Assembly: GCA_002293845.1 (NCBI GenBank)
Contig: DBEA01000019.1
Coordinates: 1,252 to 32,212 of the forward strand
Source: Patescibacteria group bacterium UBA918
Lineage (GTDB): Bacteria; Patescibacteriota; Minisyncoccia; Phycocordibacterales; UBA918
DNA: 30,961 nt
Direction of reading: 5' to 3'
Below are positions 14,658 to 22,408 of this stretch, in pieces (the stretch's first letter is position 1; each line of letters opens with the position of its first letter). A program made the translations under genes and the position numbers. A model generated the notes under the pieces. It did not search any database. It had not been told where the DNA came from and worked only from the letters and a program-made list of their open reading frames with translations.

Positions 14658-15731
14658 TCAGATCCCTATAGTTAGCAGAAGTCCGACGACGGCGAAAACA
14701 AAACCGAGGATCCAATAGCGCATAGTCACTTTGTAGGGCGGCCAACCCTCGGCCTCGAAATGATGATGAAGCGGAGCCACTAAAAGCACCTTGCGACCGA
14801 AGAAACGTTTGCCCATGATCTGTGCTACGTTGGCGACCACCGTAGCCACCAGCAGGAAGCCGATGATAGGCAGAACGGAGACTCCCTCGCCGTCGCCCAG
14901 AGTGTCGGTCATGAATGCCACGACGGTGAGCGACATAGTGAGCGCCATCACTCCGGTCTCCGACATGTAGAAGCGGGCCGGTGGAACGTTGAACCACAGG
15001 AAGGCCAATATCCCGCCCACCACCGTGGCCGCGAAAGCGGCGATGTCGATCTGTTCTTGCCACAGACCTATGCCGACATAGGCGGTGAAGATGAACATGA
15101 ACACACCGCCGGCGAGACCGTCGATACCATCGATGACACTGGACATATAAACGCAAAGCGCCACGAATACGAAAGCCGGAATGAACCACAAACCGAGATC
15201 TATCTGACCGAATCCAAGGAACGATATGGTATCGACATCGAGCTTGTCATAGAACCACCAAGCCGAGAGCAGGGCCGTCACCATCACCACGAACATCCTT
15301 TGTGATAATGGCAGACCGCCGGCGAAATGGCGCCCGTCGCCTCTGATGGTCAAAAGATCGTCTATGAAACCGACGGCGGCACCGACCAAAAGCGCCATGA
15401 GCGGTAGCCAGGTCTGCGAGCGCGACAGGAAGTTGAGTTTGCCGAAGACGGAATCCGGAAATAGGAATTCCAGACCGGCCAAGATCGATATGGTCGCCAC
15501 CACACTGGCCCAGATCACGATTCCGCCCAGACGCGGAGTGTTGGTATCGCGCTCTTTATGCAAAGCGTCAAATATCGGCGTACCGCCTCCTCCGTAACCA
15601 CTGCCCTTCCCCGCGCTTTTCTTCCAGGCGCGATACTTATATAGATAATGCGTGATCAGAGGAGTGATCAGGATGCCGATGCTGAAGGCCATAGCGGTCG
15701 GCAAAAATACTTTTATCAGCGTCAGTTCCAT
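14658..15731 (-). CDS. mraY: MraY, phospho-MurNAc-pentapeptide transferase
   Basis: A 357-aa polytopic enzyme making lipid I from UDP-MurNAc-pentapeptide and undecaprenyl phosphate. The catalytic aspartates lie in GFIDDLLTIRG and VIDGIDGLAGG, and the MraY-specific histidine motif is APLHHHFEAEGWPPY. The usual TPTMGG cytoplasmic motif is replaced by NTPRLGGI, which looks more like WecA/TagO, and there is a glycine-rich insert before it (KGSGYGGGGTP). The histidine motif and the neighbours (ftsW, murG) argue for MraY. It follows the carboxypeptidase by 4 bp. Confidence 0.93.
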   Translation of the reverse strand: MELTLIKVFLPTAMAFSIGILITPLITHYLYKYRAWKKSAGKGSGYGGGGTPIFDALHKERDTNTPRLGGIVIWASVVATISILAGLEFLFPDSVFGKLNFLSRSQTWLPLMALLVGAAVGFIDDLLTIRGDGRHFAGGLPLSQRMFVVMVTALLSAWWFYDKLDVDTISFLGFGQIDLGLWFIPAFVFVALCVYMSSVIDGIDGLAGGVFMFIFTAYVGIGLWQEQIDIAAFAATVVGGILAFLWFNVPPARFYMSETGVMALTMSLTVVAFMTDTLGDGEGVSVLPIIGFLLVATVVANVAQIMGKRFFGRKVLLVAPLHHHFEAEGWPPYKVTMRYWILGFVFAVVGLLLTIGI

Positions 15732-15735
15732 TTTC

Positions 15736-16758
15736 TTACTGGTTTGGATTGTTAATTTCGTTCAATGTCGCCTGCACCAACTTTACCATGTCGGAAAAAC
15801 GGCCCTGATAGCTCGAACCTAAGACCACGGCCACCATCGGCCGATCCAGACCGACATCGAAGGCCGTGACCAGATTGCCTCCGGCCAGCGTGGTGTATCC
15901 GGTCTTAGAACCGATGACCTTAGCCATCTCGTCGACCACGAGATTGGTGTTATAGACAGCATGAACCTCGCCGGCCTCGTTACCGATCACAGCCTCGGAC
16001 CGGGTCGTGCTTTCCAGAAGATCCGGATAATTGGCCAGGATATATGACGCCAACTTAGCGACCTCGCGAGCGGTACCATAAGCACCAGCCTCGCTTTCGG
16101 AGATATCCAACCCGGTGGGATTACGGAAAGTGGTGAAAGAAAGACCCAGCTCGCGCGCGCGAACGTTCATCGCTTTCACGAAAGCGGTCTCTGGAGTGTC
16201 GGGATCGAGCAGGGCGCCGGCCGCCGACGACAACGCGTAAGCGCCATCGTTAGAGGAAACCAGGAGCATCAGGTCGGAGAGCTTCTTGTACGAGAATCTC
16301 TCGCCCGCGCGCAGATGATTGTCTCCCGATTGCTCCAAGGCGGCGGCGGTTATGGGTATCACAGCGCCTTCGTCCACGATCTCCTTCGCCACCAAAGCCG
16401 TCATTAGCTTGGTGATGCTAGCGAGCGGTCGACGTGTGTCTGGTTCTTTTTCATACAAGATCTCGCCCGAACGCACGTCCATCACCAAGGCTGACTCGGC
16501 CAATAGGTCGATGTCGGAGAAACGCGTCCTGTCGGCATCAACATTAGGACGTTCGGCCACATAAGCCGGGACCACCTCTTGTTGGTCAGGTGTCTTTTTG
16601 TCATGAGCCAAGTAAGCCGATGCCCCGCCGACGACGAACATGATCGCCAAGACGCCGACCAAGACCATCAGCTGTTTACTGACCGGCATACCACTTCGAG
16701 AAGCGGAGTCTTCGGTACCGGAAATGTCCGTCCATGTTTTGTTTTCTGATTCATCCAT
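15736..16758 (-). CDS. D-Ala-D-Ala carboxypeptidase (S11, PBP5/6-like)
   Basis: A 340-aa exported penicillin-binding protein with an N-terminal membrane anchor (residues about 29-50). The three active-site motifs are in order: SITK (S114-K117), SSN (168-170) and KTG (285-287, in GSKTGYTTLAGGN). It trims the terminal D-Ala from peptidoglycan pentapeptides. It ends soon after the catalytic domain and lacks the C-terminal beta domain and amphipathic anchor of E. coli PBP5; the N-terminal helix does the anchoring. It follows scpB by 14 bp. Confidence 0.92.
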   Translation of the reverse strand: MDESENKTWTDISGTEDSASRSGMPVSKQLMVLVGVLAIMFVVGGASAYLAHDKKTPDQQEVVPAYVAERPNVDADRTRFSDIDLLAESALVMDVRSGEILYEKEPDTRRPLASITKLMTALVAKEIVDEGAVIPITAAALEQSGDNHLRAGERFSYKKLSDLMLLVSSNDGAYALSSAAGALLDPDTPETAFVKAMNVRARELGLSFTTFRNPTGLDISESEAGAYGTAREVAKLASYILANYPDLLESTTRSEAVIGNEAGEVHAVYNTNLVVDEMAKVIGSKTGYTTLAGGNLVTAFDVGLDRPMVAVVLGSSYQGRFSDMVKLVQATLNEINNPNQ

Positions 16759-16772
16759 AACGATACGCTGAT

Positions 16773-17312
16773 TCAGGAGTTCGTCGCTTCGTCTTTAACG
16801 CTACGCTCGAACGCCTCAAGAGCATTCATCACGTTGGCGTATTCCGGCATCTCGGTCTTTTCCGCTATTCCTAAATGGCGCATGAGTTCAGTGGTAGGAA
16901 CATATTCTCCCTGACGTTTGCCTTGACGCCTCTCCACCAAACCCCTAGTCTCGAGCGCACGCAATATATAGGAGGAATTCACTCCCCTCACCCTGTCTAT
17001 CTCGGCTCTGGTGACCGGAGAACGATACAACACTATGGCTAGAGTCTCCGCGCCGGCCTTGCCGATGTCGCGGCGAAGTTCGTCTTTTCTGATATCTTCG
17101 ATCAAACCGTCGTATTTTGAAGCGACCGCCAAGGTCACCTCGTCCTCCGTAGAGACGAGTGTCGTGGCACCTTGGCGCAAACGTTCCGCCAAAGCCGCCA
17201 GAGCTTGATCTAAGGAGTTTTCGTCGATTCCGAGAAGTTTGGCCAACACTGGCCTCTTCATCGGCCCGGCCTTATAGAAAAGCACTGCTTCTATGCTTTT
17301 GTCGAGCGACAT
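16773..17312 (-). CDS. scpB: ScpB, condensin (SMC) subunit
   Basis: A 179-aa tandem winged-helix protein (MSLDKSIEAVLFYKAGPMKR at the start; ETLAIVLYRSPVTRAEIDRV and then GVNSSYILRALETRGLVERR in the middle). ScpB binds ScpA and SMC to organise and segregate the chromosome. I chose ATG 17312 over the first ATG (17321) because the latter lies inside an extended -10 (TG-A-TATAAT, minus strand, 17328-17320), and 17312 is 7 nt past it. scpA, its usual neighbour, is absent here; the gene instead sits between murJ and the carboxypeptidase. Confidence 0.9.
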   Translation of the reverse strand: MSLDKSIEAVLFYKAGPMKRPVLAKLLGIDENSLDQALAALAERLRQGATTLVSTEDEVTLAVASKYDGLIEDIRKDELRRDIGKAGAETLAIVLYRSPVTRAEIDRVRGVNSSYILRALETRGLVERRQGKRQGEYVPTTELMRHLGIAEKTEMPEYANVMNALEAFERSVKDEATNS

Positions 17313-17328
17313 GCCTGGCATTATATCA
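17313..17328 (-). promoter_or_regulatory. Internal promoter of scpB
   Basis: TGATATAAT on the minus strand ends 7 nt before ATG 17312, giving a leaderless scpB transcript inside the cell-wall cluster. Confidence 0.55.
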
Positions 17329-17349
17329 GATTGTGGGGCGAGAATCCGG

Positions 17350-19026
17350 TCAATTTCCTAACACCTCCTCTTGGGGCGCCACTACGTCGGTCTTGAGTAT
17401 CTTCTTTTGGAAGGAGGAGTATATCTCTTGTAACTCAGGACTCCTGGACCAAGTATAGGTCATGGCCGATCCGAAGATGCCGGCGGCGCCGGCCAAAAAT
17501 CCCTGTATCAGTATGCCGATGAGCCGTTCCTGTTCGACGCCCTCGACGGTGAAGTTGAGCGCCACATATGCGAACAGGCCGCCGACCAAAGCCGCGGGTA
17601 CCGCCCGGCCCAAAGAACGCCAGGACGATAATAGCGGCACGCGGAAATCGACGACCAAAAGACCGACCAGGACGATCGACTGCAAGATGACGGCGAAAGC
17701 GTATCCGAAAGCCAACGCCAGCACCTCGCTTCCCTCCACGCCACCCAGACGCATGACGCTCGAGACGTACCCTGCCAATCGCTCGTCGGCCATATATATT
17801 AAGTAGGAAACATAAGAGAACGCCAGCGCCAATACCGAACCGAAAGCCGTCACCATGAACGGCACCAGCGTACGTCCGCCGGCATAAAAAGCGCGTACGG
17901 CCACCAGGCTCACGGCGTGAGCCAAGAGGGACACCATCAAAACCGCGAGCACGGCCGCGGTGAGCCTGGTGTCGGACCAATCGAACGCGCCGCTACCTAA
18001 CACCACACGCACCAATTGCGCGCGCAAAACGATGATGAGCACGATGGCCGGGACCGCCCAGAATATTATGTGGCGCAGGGCCGTGACTATGTGTAAATTG
18101 AACTCGTCACGTTTCCCCTTGCCCCACAGTTCGGACATCACCGGAAAGGCCGCGACGGAATACGACACGCCGATGATCGCCAAGGGCACCGAAAAAAGAT
18201 TATAAGCGAACTGGAACACGGAGACGGAGCCCACGGCCATGGCGCTGGCGAAACCGAACAACGCCAGCATCACGATCTGTTGCATCGATAACGTCAGCGC
18301 TCTGGGAATCGACAACGCCAGTATCTCGGACAACTTTTTAAGATCGAAGAAAGCGGCCAGACCTAATCGATATTCGCTCTGCCTAACGAACGGCCACTGC
18401 ACCATGAGATGTAGCCAGGCTCCGAACACCACGCCCACGGCCAACCCGGGAAGTCCGATGAAGGGATACAGTCCGGCGATACCGACGATGATACCGATGT
18501 TGTAGACGATCGGAGAAACCGCGTAGAGCACGAAGCGGTGTCCGATCTGAGTGACGACGCCGAAAAGACTCGATATGCCTAGGAGGAACGGTTGTAACAA
18601 CAACAAGCGCGACAGAAGCACCAACATGGTTTGGTCCTCGATCCCCGGAAACAGCCATAGAGACAGCTGGGGCATGGCGAAGTAGAGACCTACCGCCACA
18701 GCTGAATAAAACGCCAGGAAGATCGTGAACACTTGCGAAAGTAGTTCGCTACCGCGCTTAACGCCGTCGTCGGTCGTTTTCGATACAAACGGAATCAGCA
18801 CATATACCGACAGAGTGGATGCGAACAGTACGAACAACAGGTCAGGTATCCGAAAGGCGGCGTAATACATATCGAGCTCGGCTCCGGCACCGAACTGATG
18901 CGCCAAGAGTCGATCGCGCACTAACGCCAGCAACTGACTGCCGATCGCGAATAGCGCCAACACATACGCGGCCTGATGAAGGCCGCGTACTTCCCTGTAG
19001 ACCATGCCTAGCATTTTGCGAACCAT
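17350..19026 (-). CDS. murJ: MurJ, lipid II flippase (MviN)
   Basis: A 558-aa polytopic protein of the MOP superfamily, about 14 membrane helices, which moves lipid II to the outer face. The N-terminal signature LALVRDRLLAHQFGAGAELD followed by MYYAAFRIPDLLFVLF is typical, with the essential arginine region in helices 1-2. Length is slightly above the usual ~510 aa because of a polar C-terminal tail (from about residue 530). It is 13 bp downstream of the O-antigen ligase-like gene. Confidence 0.92.
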   Translation of the reverse strand: MVRKMLGMVYREVRGLHQAAYVLALFAIGSQLLALVRDRLLAHQFGAGAELDMYYAAFRIPDLLFVLFASTLSVYVLIPFVSKTTDDGVKRGSELLSQVFTIFLAFYSAVAVGLYFAMPQLSLWLFPGIEDQTMLVLLSRLLLLQPFLLGISSLFGVVTQIGHRFVLYAVSPIVYNIGIIVGIAGLYPFIGLPGLAVGVVFGAWLHLMVQWPFVRQSEYRLGLAAFFDLKKLSEILALSIPRALTLSMQQIVMLALFGFASAMAVGSVSVFQFAYNLFSVPLAIIGVSYSVAAFPVMSELWGKGKRDEFNLHIVTALRHIIFWAVPAIVLIIVLRAQLVRVVLGSGAFDWSDTRLTAAVLAVLMVSLLAHAVSLVAVRAFYAGGRTLVPFMVTAFGSVLALAFSYVSYLIYMADERLAGYVSSVMRLGGVEGSEVLALAFGYAFAVILQSIVLVGLLVVDFRVPLLSSWRSLGRAVPAALVGGLFAYVALNFTVEGVEQERLIGILIQGFLAGAAGIFGSAMTYTWSRSPELQEIYSSFQKKILKTDVVAPQEEVLGN

Positions 19027-19039
19027 GGCACGCCTATGA

Positions 19040-21490
19040 TTATTGCTCCGACTGGACGTTAGTTTCGCTAGAAGGCACTGGGTTAGACGAGGTGACCAAG
19101 TCGTTTTCTAGATCCGCCTCTGTGACTTCGCCGCGCGCCGGATCGCGATCGGAAACGGTCTGTCCTCCGGTCAGCGAGGTCTCAAGACGACCATTCTCGC
19201 GCAACTCGGTGATGAGAGCATCTACCGCGGCGTTCGACTCGCTCAAGCCTCGCACAGTGGTCAGTTCTTCGATGGCGTCTTCCACCCTACCCTTTTCAGC
19301 ATAGGCCAAACCGAGGTAGTAGTGAGCATTGGCGTACTGCGCGTCGAGAGCCACGGCTTGTTCGAAGGCCGTAATGGCTTCGTCGAGACGGTCGGCGCTG
19401 ACCAACAAGACTCCGAGTTGATATCTTCTAGCGGCGTTTTGCGGCTCCAACTGCACGACTCCTCGCACGATCTCGATGGCGCTATTCACGTTGCCGTCGT
19501 TGATGTCGAGCTGAGCCAAGAGGAATAGAGCCTCGGTGAAATCAGCCTTGAGCCTCACGGCTTCGCCGGCCGACGCTCTGGCGGCGGCGGTATCCTTGCG
19601 CTGAATGGCCAGATCGGCTTCGAGCAGCGGTATGAGCGGGTTCTGCGGATCGTAAGATTTGGCGGCATTGAAAGCTTCTTGAGCTCTGTCCGCCGCACCC
19701 TCGACTTCGATCACTGCCAGAATGGCGTAGATCTGTCCCAACAGCTGATGATTGAGCGGCTCTGTCGGATCGAGATTTACGGACAGCTGGGCGGCCTCGA
19801 TACCGCGAGCGGCCGCGTTCTGAAACGCTTCCCTATCCGCTTCAGTCGCTTCTGGATTCGCCAAGATAGCTCTCATCTGCGACCACTGATTGAAAGCGAT
19901 CTGCCGAGTGAACAGGTCGTTACGTGCCGTATCGAAGGCGGAGGCGATACGGCTGTCGATGGCGTCCAGAGAATCGCCTTCCGCGACGGTAGCGACGGTT
20001 TTATTGAATTGATAAGTGCTGAACATCTCTAAGCTCGACGAGTATAGGGAATAACCGACGGCCGACACTGTCGCCACCGACAGCACGATCAGGACGAGAC
20101 CGTGACTACGATGATCGAGCGCGGACAACTGCCAAGAACGACCCGGTAGGGCGCGGCTATAGGCGGCCACGAACACGCCGGAGGTCAGGGCCGCTAAGAG
20201 CAAGATGCTGGGCGGCGGTACGTAAAGTACGCTGATCGTCCAAAAGTAAACGCTGGCCACCAACGACGAGATGCCGATGAAATACCAGAATCTATCCAAC
20301 TGCTGATTGACCGTCACATAGAACAGGAAGCGGAAGCCGGTCCATAACAATCCTGCGAAAAACAGCGCCCAGGCTACCATGCCCAACAAGCCGTTATTGA
20401 CGAAAGAAGTGAGCACGTAGCTATAACCTGAATCGAAAGGAACGTTCCAGAAGATCGTCTGGTTGATGCTCGGATCTTTATGTATGCGCCAAACATCAAC
20501 GAAGCGATTCGGACCGCTGCCTAACAAGAGATCGTCGGCCAATGTGTGTTTGGCAACGTCGATAGTAGCGCCGGCTGATGGCCGAACCTCCACAAAGCCG
20601 ACACCTAGCCGATCGGATATCGAACCGCCTAGTCTAGACCCTCCCACCAAAAAGACGATGGACACGACCAAGATGCCGATGGACACCATGACCAGGTCGA
20701 ACGAATCACCCTCCTTTTCTTGGCGAGCTTCGGCCGGCTTCCACATGTTGAAAGCTAACTGATGGAGAGTGATGATGCCGGACACGATCGCCAAAACCCA
20801 CCAAGACGCCGAGAAGTTGACTATCGCCAACATACCGAGCGACAGCACGACGACGCCAATGGCGATATAGCGGCCCAGCTTACTGAGAGGCAGTTGCTGC
20901 AAAGCGATGAGCGAGATCAAGATGACCAAGGCGTAGAAGACCGCCAAACCGTTCCAGCTCCCTACAGGAGAAGAAGTGGCGGCTGAGAAGAAACCGAAAG
21001 ACAAGATCTCGGGACCCCATAACAGACGCGCGCAGTGGAACAAAGTCAACACTATCGAAGAGAAGATCAAGACGCTATAGAGACGAATGACCGCCTGCTT
21101 GCTCTCGACAAAGGTGAACGCCGTGGTCGCGACGACCGCCATTAATATCAGGAAGCCAGCGGAGTAGCTATCGAGCATGGTACCGAAGAGGGCGTCCCGA
21201 ACGTCGTTACTGAGAAGCGCCGAAGCTAATGCCACTACGGCGATCAGCCACATACCTAAGATAGGCAGAGGCAAACGCAAAGACAGCTTACCCTCGCGCA
21301 ATATGGACAACACTAAGAATAGTACCGATAGTCCCACAAGCACCGCTACCACCATGGTCTTACCGCCGGAGACCGGTAGGTATATCGATGGTACGAAAAT
21401 GAGCGGCACTAACCCGCCGGCCAGTATCAATAAAGTGCGCGCTACTCCGCGCAAACGTCCCGATAATTTATCCGATGATCTTGAATCCAT
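19040..21490 (-). CDS. O-antigen ligase/Wzy-like membrane protein with TPR tail
   Basis: An 816-aa protein. The N-terminal half (to about residue 480) has about 12 membrane helices and the large outer loop of the Wzy/WaaL superfamily (LLGSGPNRFVDVWRIHKDPS near the middle). The C-terminal third is tetratricopeptide repeats (for example ANAHYYLGLAYAEKGRVEDA). Fused WaaL-TPR proteins are common in CPR genomes and probably link or polymerise cell-surface glycans; the exact substrate is unknown. I start it at ATG 21490: the longer frame from 21577 would run through the rnpB terminator. It heads the long minus-strand cell-wall cluster. Confidence 0.85.
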   Translation of the reverse strand: MDSRSSDKLSGRLRGVARTLLILAGGLVPLIFVPSIYLPVSGGKTMVVAVLVGLSVLFLVLSILREGKLSLRLPLPILGMWLIAVVALASALLSNDVRDALFGTMLDSYSAGFLILMAVVATTAFTFVESKQAVIRLYSVLIFSSIVLTLFHCARLLWGPEILSFGFFSAATSSPVGSWNGLAVFYALVILISLIALQQLPLSKLGRYIAIGVVVLSLGMLAIVNFSASWWVLAIVSGIITLHQLAFNMWKPAEARQEKEGDSFDLVMVSIGILVVSIVFLVGGSRLGGSISDRLGVGFVEVRPSAGATIDVAKHTLADDLLLGSGPNRFVDVWRIHKDPSINQTIFWNVPFDSGYSYVLTSFVNNGLLGMVAWALFFAGLLWTGFRFLFYVTVNQQLDRFWYFIGISSLVASVYFWTISVLYVPPPSILLLAALTSGVFVAAYSRALPGRSWQLSALDHRSHGLVLIVLSVATVSAVGYSLYSSSLEMFSTYQFNKTVATVAEGDSLDAIDSRIASAFDTARNDLFTRQIAFNQWSQMRAILANPEATEADREAFQNAAARGIEAAQLSVNLDPTEPLNHQLLGQIYAILAVIEVEGAADRAQEAFNAAKSYDPQNPLIPLLEADLAIQRKDTAAARASAGEAVRLKADFTEALFLLAQLDINDGNVNSAIEIVRGVVQLEPQNAARRYQLGVLLVSADRLDEAITAFEQAVALDAQYANAHYYLGLAYAEKGRVEDAIEELTTVRGLSESNAAVDALITELRENGRLETSLTGGQTVSDRDPARGEVTEADLENDLVTSSNPVPSSETNVQSEQ

Positions 21491-21542
21491 ACTGTTGGTG
21501 TCAACTGATTTACTTATTAAGTTATGGGTCAATTTTAGCACG

Positions 21543-21571
21543 ACACAAAACCCCCCGAAGGGGGTTTGTGT
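21543..21571 (-). terminator. rnpB terminator
   Basis: On the minus strand ACACAAACCCCC, a TTCG loop, then GGGGGG and TTTTGTGT. Strong stem with a stable tetraloop and a T-rich 3' arm. Confidence 0.8.
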
Positions 21572-21593
21572 GTTCATAAGCCGGATTCTGTGC

Positions 21594-21731
21594 CAATCTC
21601 ACCCACCGAAGGTGGCTGTGAGATTGAGCACCCGTGCAATTTCTTGAAATTGCTAGGGTCTGTCCTGAATACGACGCTTCGCATCGTATCGGACGCTCAA
21701 TTTTACAACTACCTGCGGTAGGTAAAATTAG
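21594..21731 (-). other. Multi-hairpin domain between P2 and P4 of RNase P RNA
   Basis: Four hairpins can be drawn: AATTTTA/TAAAATT with CTACC/GGTAG inside; GTCC/GGAC enclosing GATACGATGC/GCGTCGTATT; ACCC/GGGT enclosing GCAATTTC/GAAATTGC; AATCTCAC/GTGAGATT enclosing CCACC/GGTGG. TTGAGC/GCTCAA encloses the second and third. The position corresponds to the P19 region, which is normally a short hairpin or absent. Confidence 0.65.
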
Positions 21732-21780
21732 CGATGGTCATATACCTGGGATGATCGTCGCCGATCACCTCTTGCGGCTC

Positions 21781-21853
21781 ACCCCCCACCACTTTTGCGT
21801 TTGCTGACTTTAAGTCAGCGGGTTTTACAGCCAACGCAAAAGTGGTGGGGGGT
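21781..21853 (-). repeat. Perfect hairpin in the P15 position, sharing the P3 repeat
   Basis: CCCCCCACCACTTTTGCGTT (21782-21801) is perfectly complementary to 21833-21852, plus one closing A-T pair. Its outer 15 bp equal those of the P3 stem. A second small palindrome, GCTGACTT/AAGTCAGC, lies in the loop. Confidence 0.85.
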
Positions 21854-22092
21854 ACGGCCTTGCATACGGGTAGGAATTTTGCCGTTTCACTTTCGCCTTC
21901 CGACGAAATTATTCCCGAAGGAACCCTAGCCTCTCGGCATCGGCGTCACTGCTCGCATCCCTGTGCTCGCGCACGACGGGCGTTACCTCCTAAACCGCCT
22001 GTCGCCAGACGGTCGGACCCCATCGACCACGAATGGTCGTTAGGAGCGCTACCTGGCTACGGTCCGAAAACCGTGTATGTCCGGACTTTCCT

Positions 22093-22377
22093 CCCCCCAC
22101 CACTTTTATGCATCCAAACTGCGAGAGATTCTCGACTTTAATTGCTTATAAGAGTTCTTGAAAAACTTAAGTTTCCTTTCTCTTTCTAAAGCGTCGAGTT
22201 TGGATCGATAGACTTCACAATATATTAGACTCCACGGTCCTTTACACTTAGTCGCTTTGGAAGCGTCACTGGAGTGCTCCTTGAAACGTCTTTTATATCG
22301 TTTGTCGTTCCGATGTACAACTTGTCGCTGATATCACTTTTTAAGATGTAGAGCACATGCATAAAAGTGGTGGGGGG
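22093..22377 (-). mobile_element. P3 insertion: 21-bp inverted repeats enclosing a GIY-YIG frame
   Basis: Plus-strand 22093-22113 and 22357-22377 are perfect inverted copies, 21 bp each, beginning CCCCCCACCACTTTT. They close a 243-nt loop filled by a GIY-YIG frame whose ATG lies in one arm and TAA in the other. In the RNA the arms form the P3 stem directly before AGGAAAGTCC. The layout resembles the intervening sequences of 23S rRNA. Calling it mobile is inference from the nuclease and from the shared repeat. Confidence 0.7.
22106..22362 (-). pseudogene. GIY-YIG endonuclease with a one-base frameshift
   Basis: From ATG 22362 the frame reads MHVLYILKSDISDKLYIGTT then NDIK, and leaves the family. 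Adding one base at the A run 22291-22294 restores RRFKEHSSDASKATKCKGPW, then SLIYCEVYRSKLDALERERK and a basic tail to the TAA at 22106-22108, a full 85-aa single-domain GIY-YIG protein. Both Tyr (LYIL, LYIG), the Arg (KRRFKEH) and the Glu (DALERERK) are then present. As it stands, translation stops after 46 aa. GIY-YIG proteins are nickases/nucleases, often homing enzymes. It would be expressed from the rnpB promoter and is AT-rich compared with its neighbours. Confidence 0.75.
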
Positions 22378-22395
22378 CGACCATCGAACTCTCGT

Positions 22396-22404
22396 ATTAT
22401 ACCA
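22396..22404 (-). promoter_or_regulatory. rnpB promoter
   Basis: Minus-strand TGGTATAAT, a perfect extended -10, 6-7 nt before the predicted RNA 5' end at 22389-22390. The -35 region lies inside or beside the end of the DUF192 gene. Confidence 0.75.
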
Positions 22405-22408
22405 CAAA

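Larger units (their letters stand above)
21571..22389 (-). ncRNA. rnpB: RNase P RNA (type A core) with three large insertions
   Basis: The catalytic RNA of RNase P, which trims the 5' ends of tRNA precursors. Conserved landmarks on the minus strand: AGGAAAGTCCGGAC (P4 5' side, near 22090), ATGCAAGGCC (near 21862), a P18 hairpin with a GCGA tetraloop, and ACAGAATCCGGCTTATGAAC at the 3' end (21573-21592). P1 pairs GTTCGAT (22389-22383) with ATGAAC; P2 pairs CGATGGTC (near 22380-22387) with GACCATCG (21739-21732). At about 819 nt it is twice the usual length because of insertions in P3 (a GIY-YIG frame), in the P15 position (perfect 21-bp hairpin) and between P2 and P4 (about 138 nt). Removing these leaves a core of normal size. 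The L15 GGU that pairs with tRNA CCA is not exposed. Confidence 0.93.

Noticed and set aside
21491..21577. N-terminal extension of the O-antigen ligase-like protein
   Set aside because: Would be translated from the rnpB terminator hairpin; ATG 21490 is more plausible.
22093..22377. Group I or II intron in rnpB
   Set aside because: Only 285 nt, with no catalytic intron core, and the ends are a simple perfect stem in P3. An intervening-sequence-like insert fits better.
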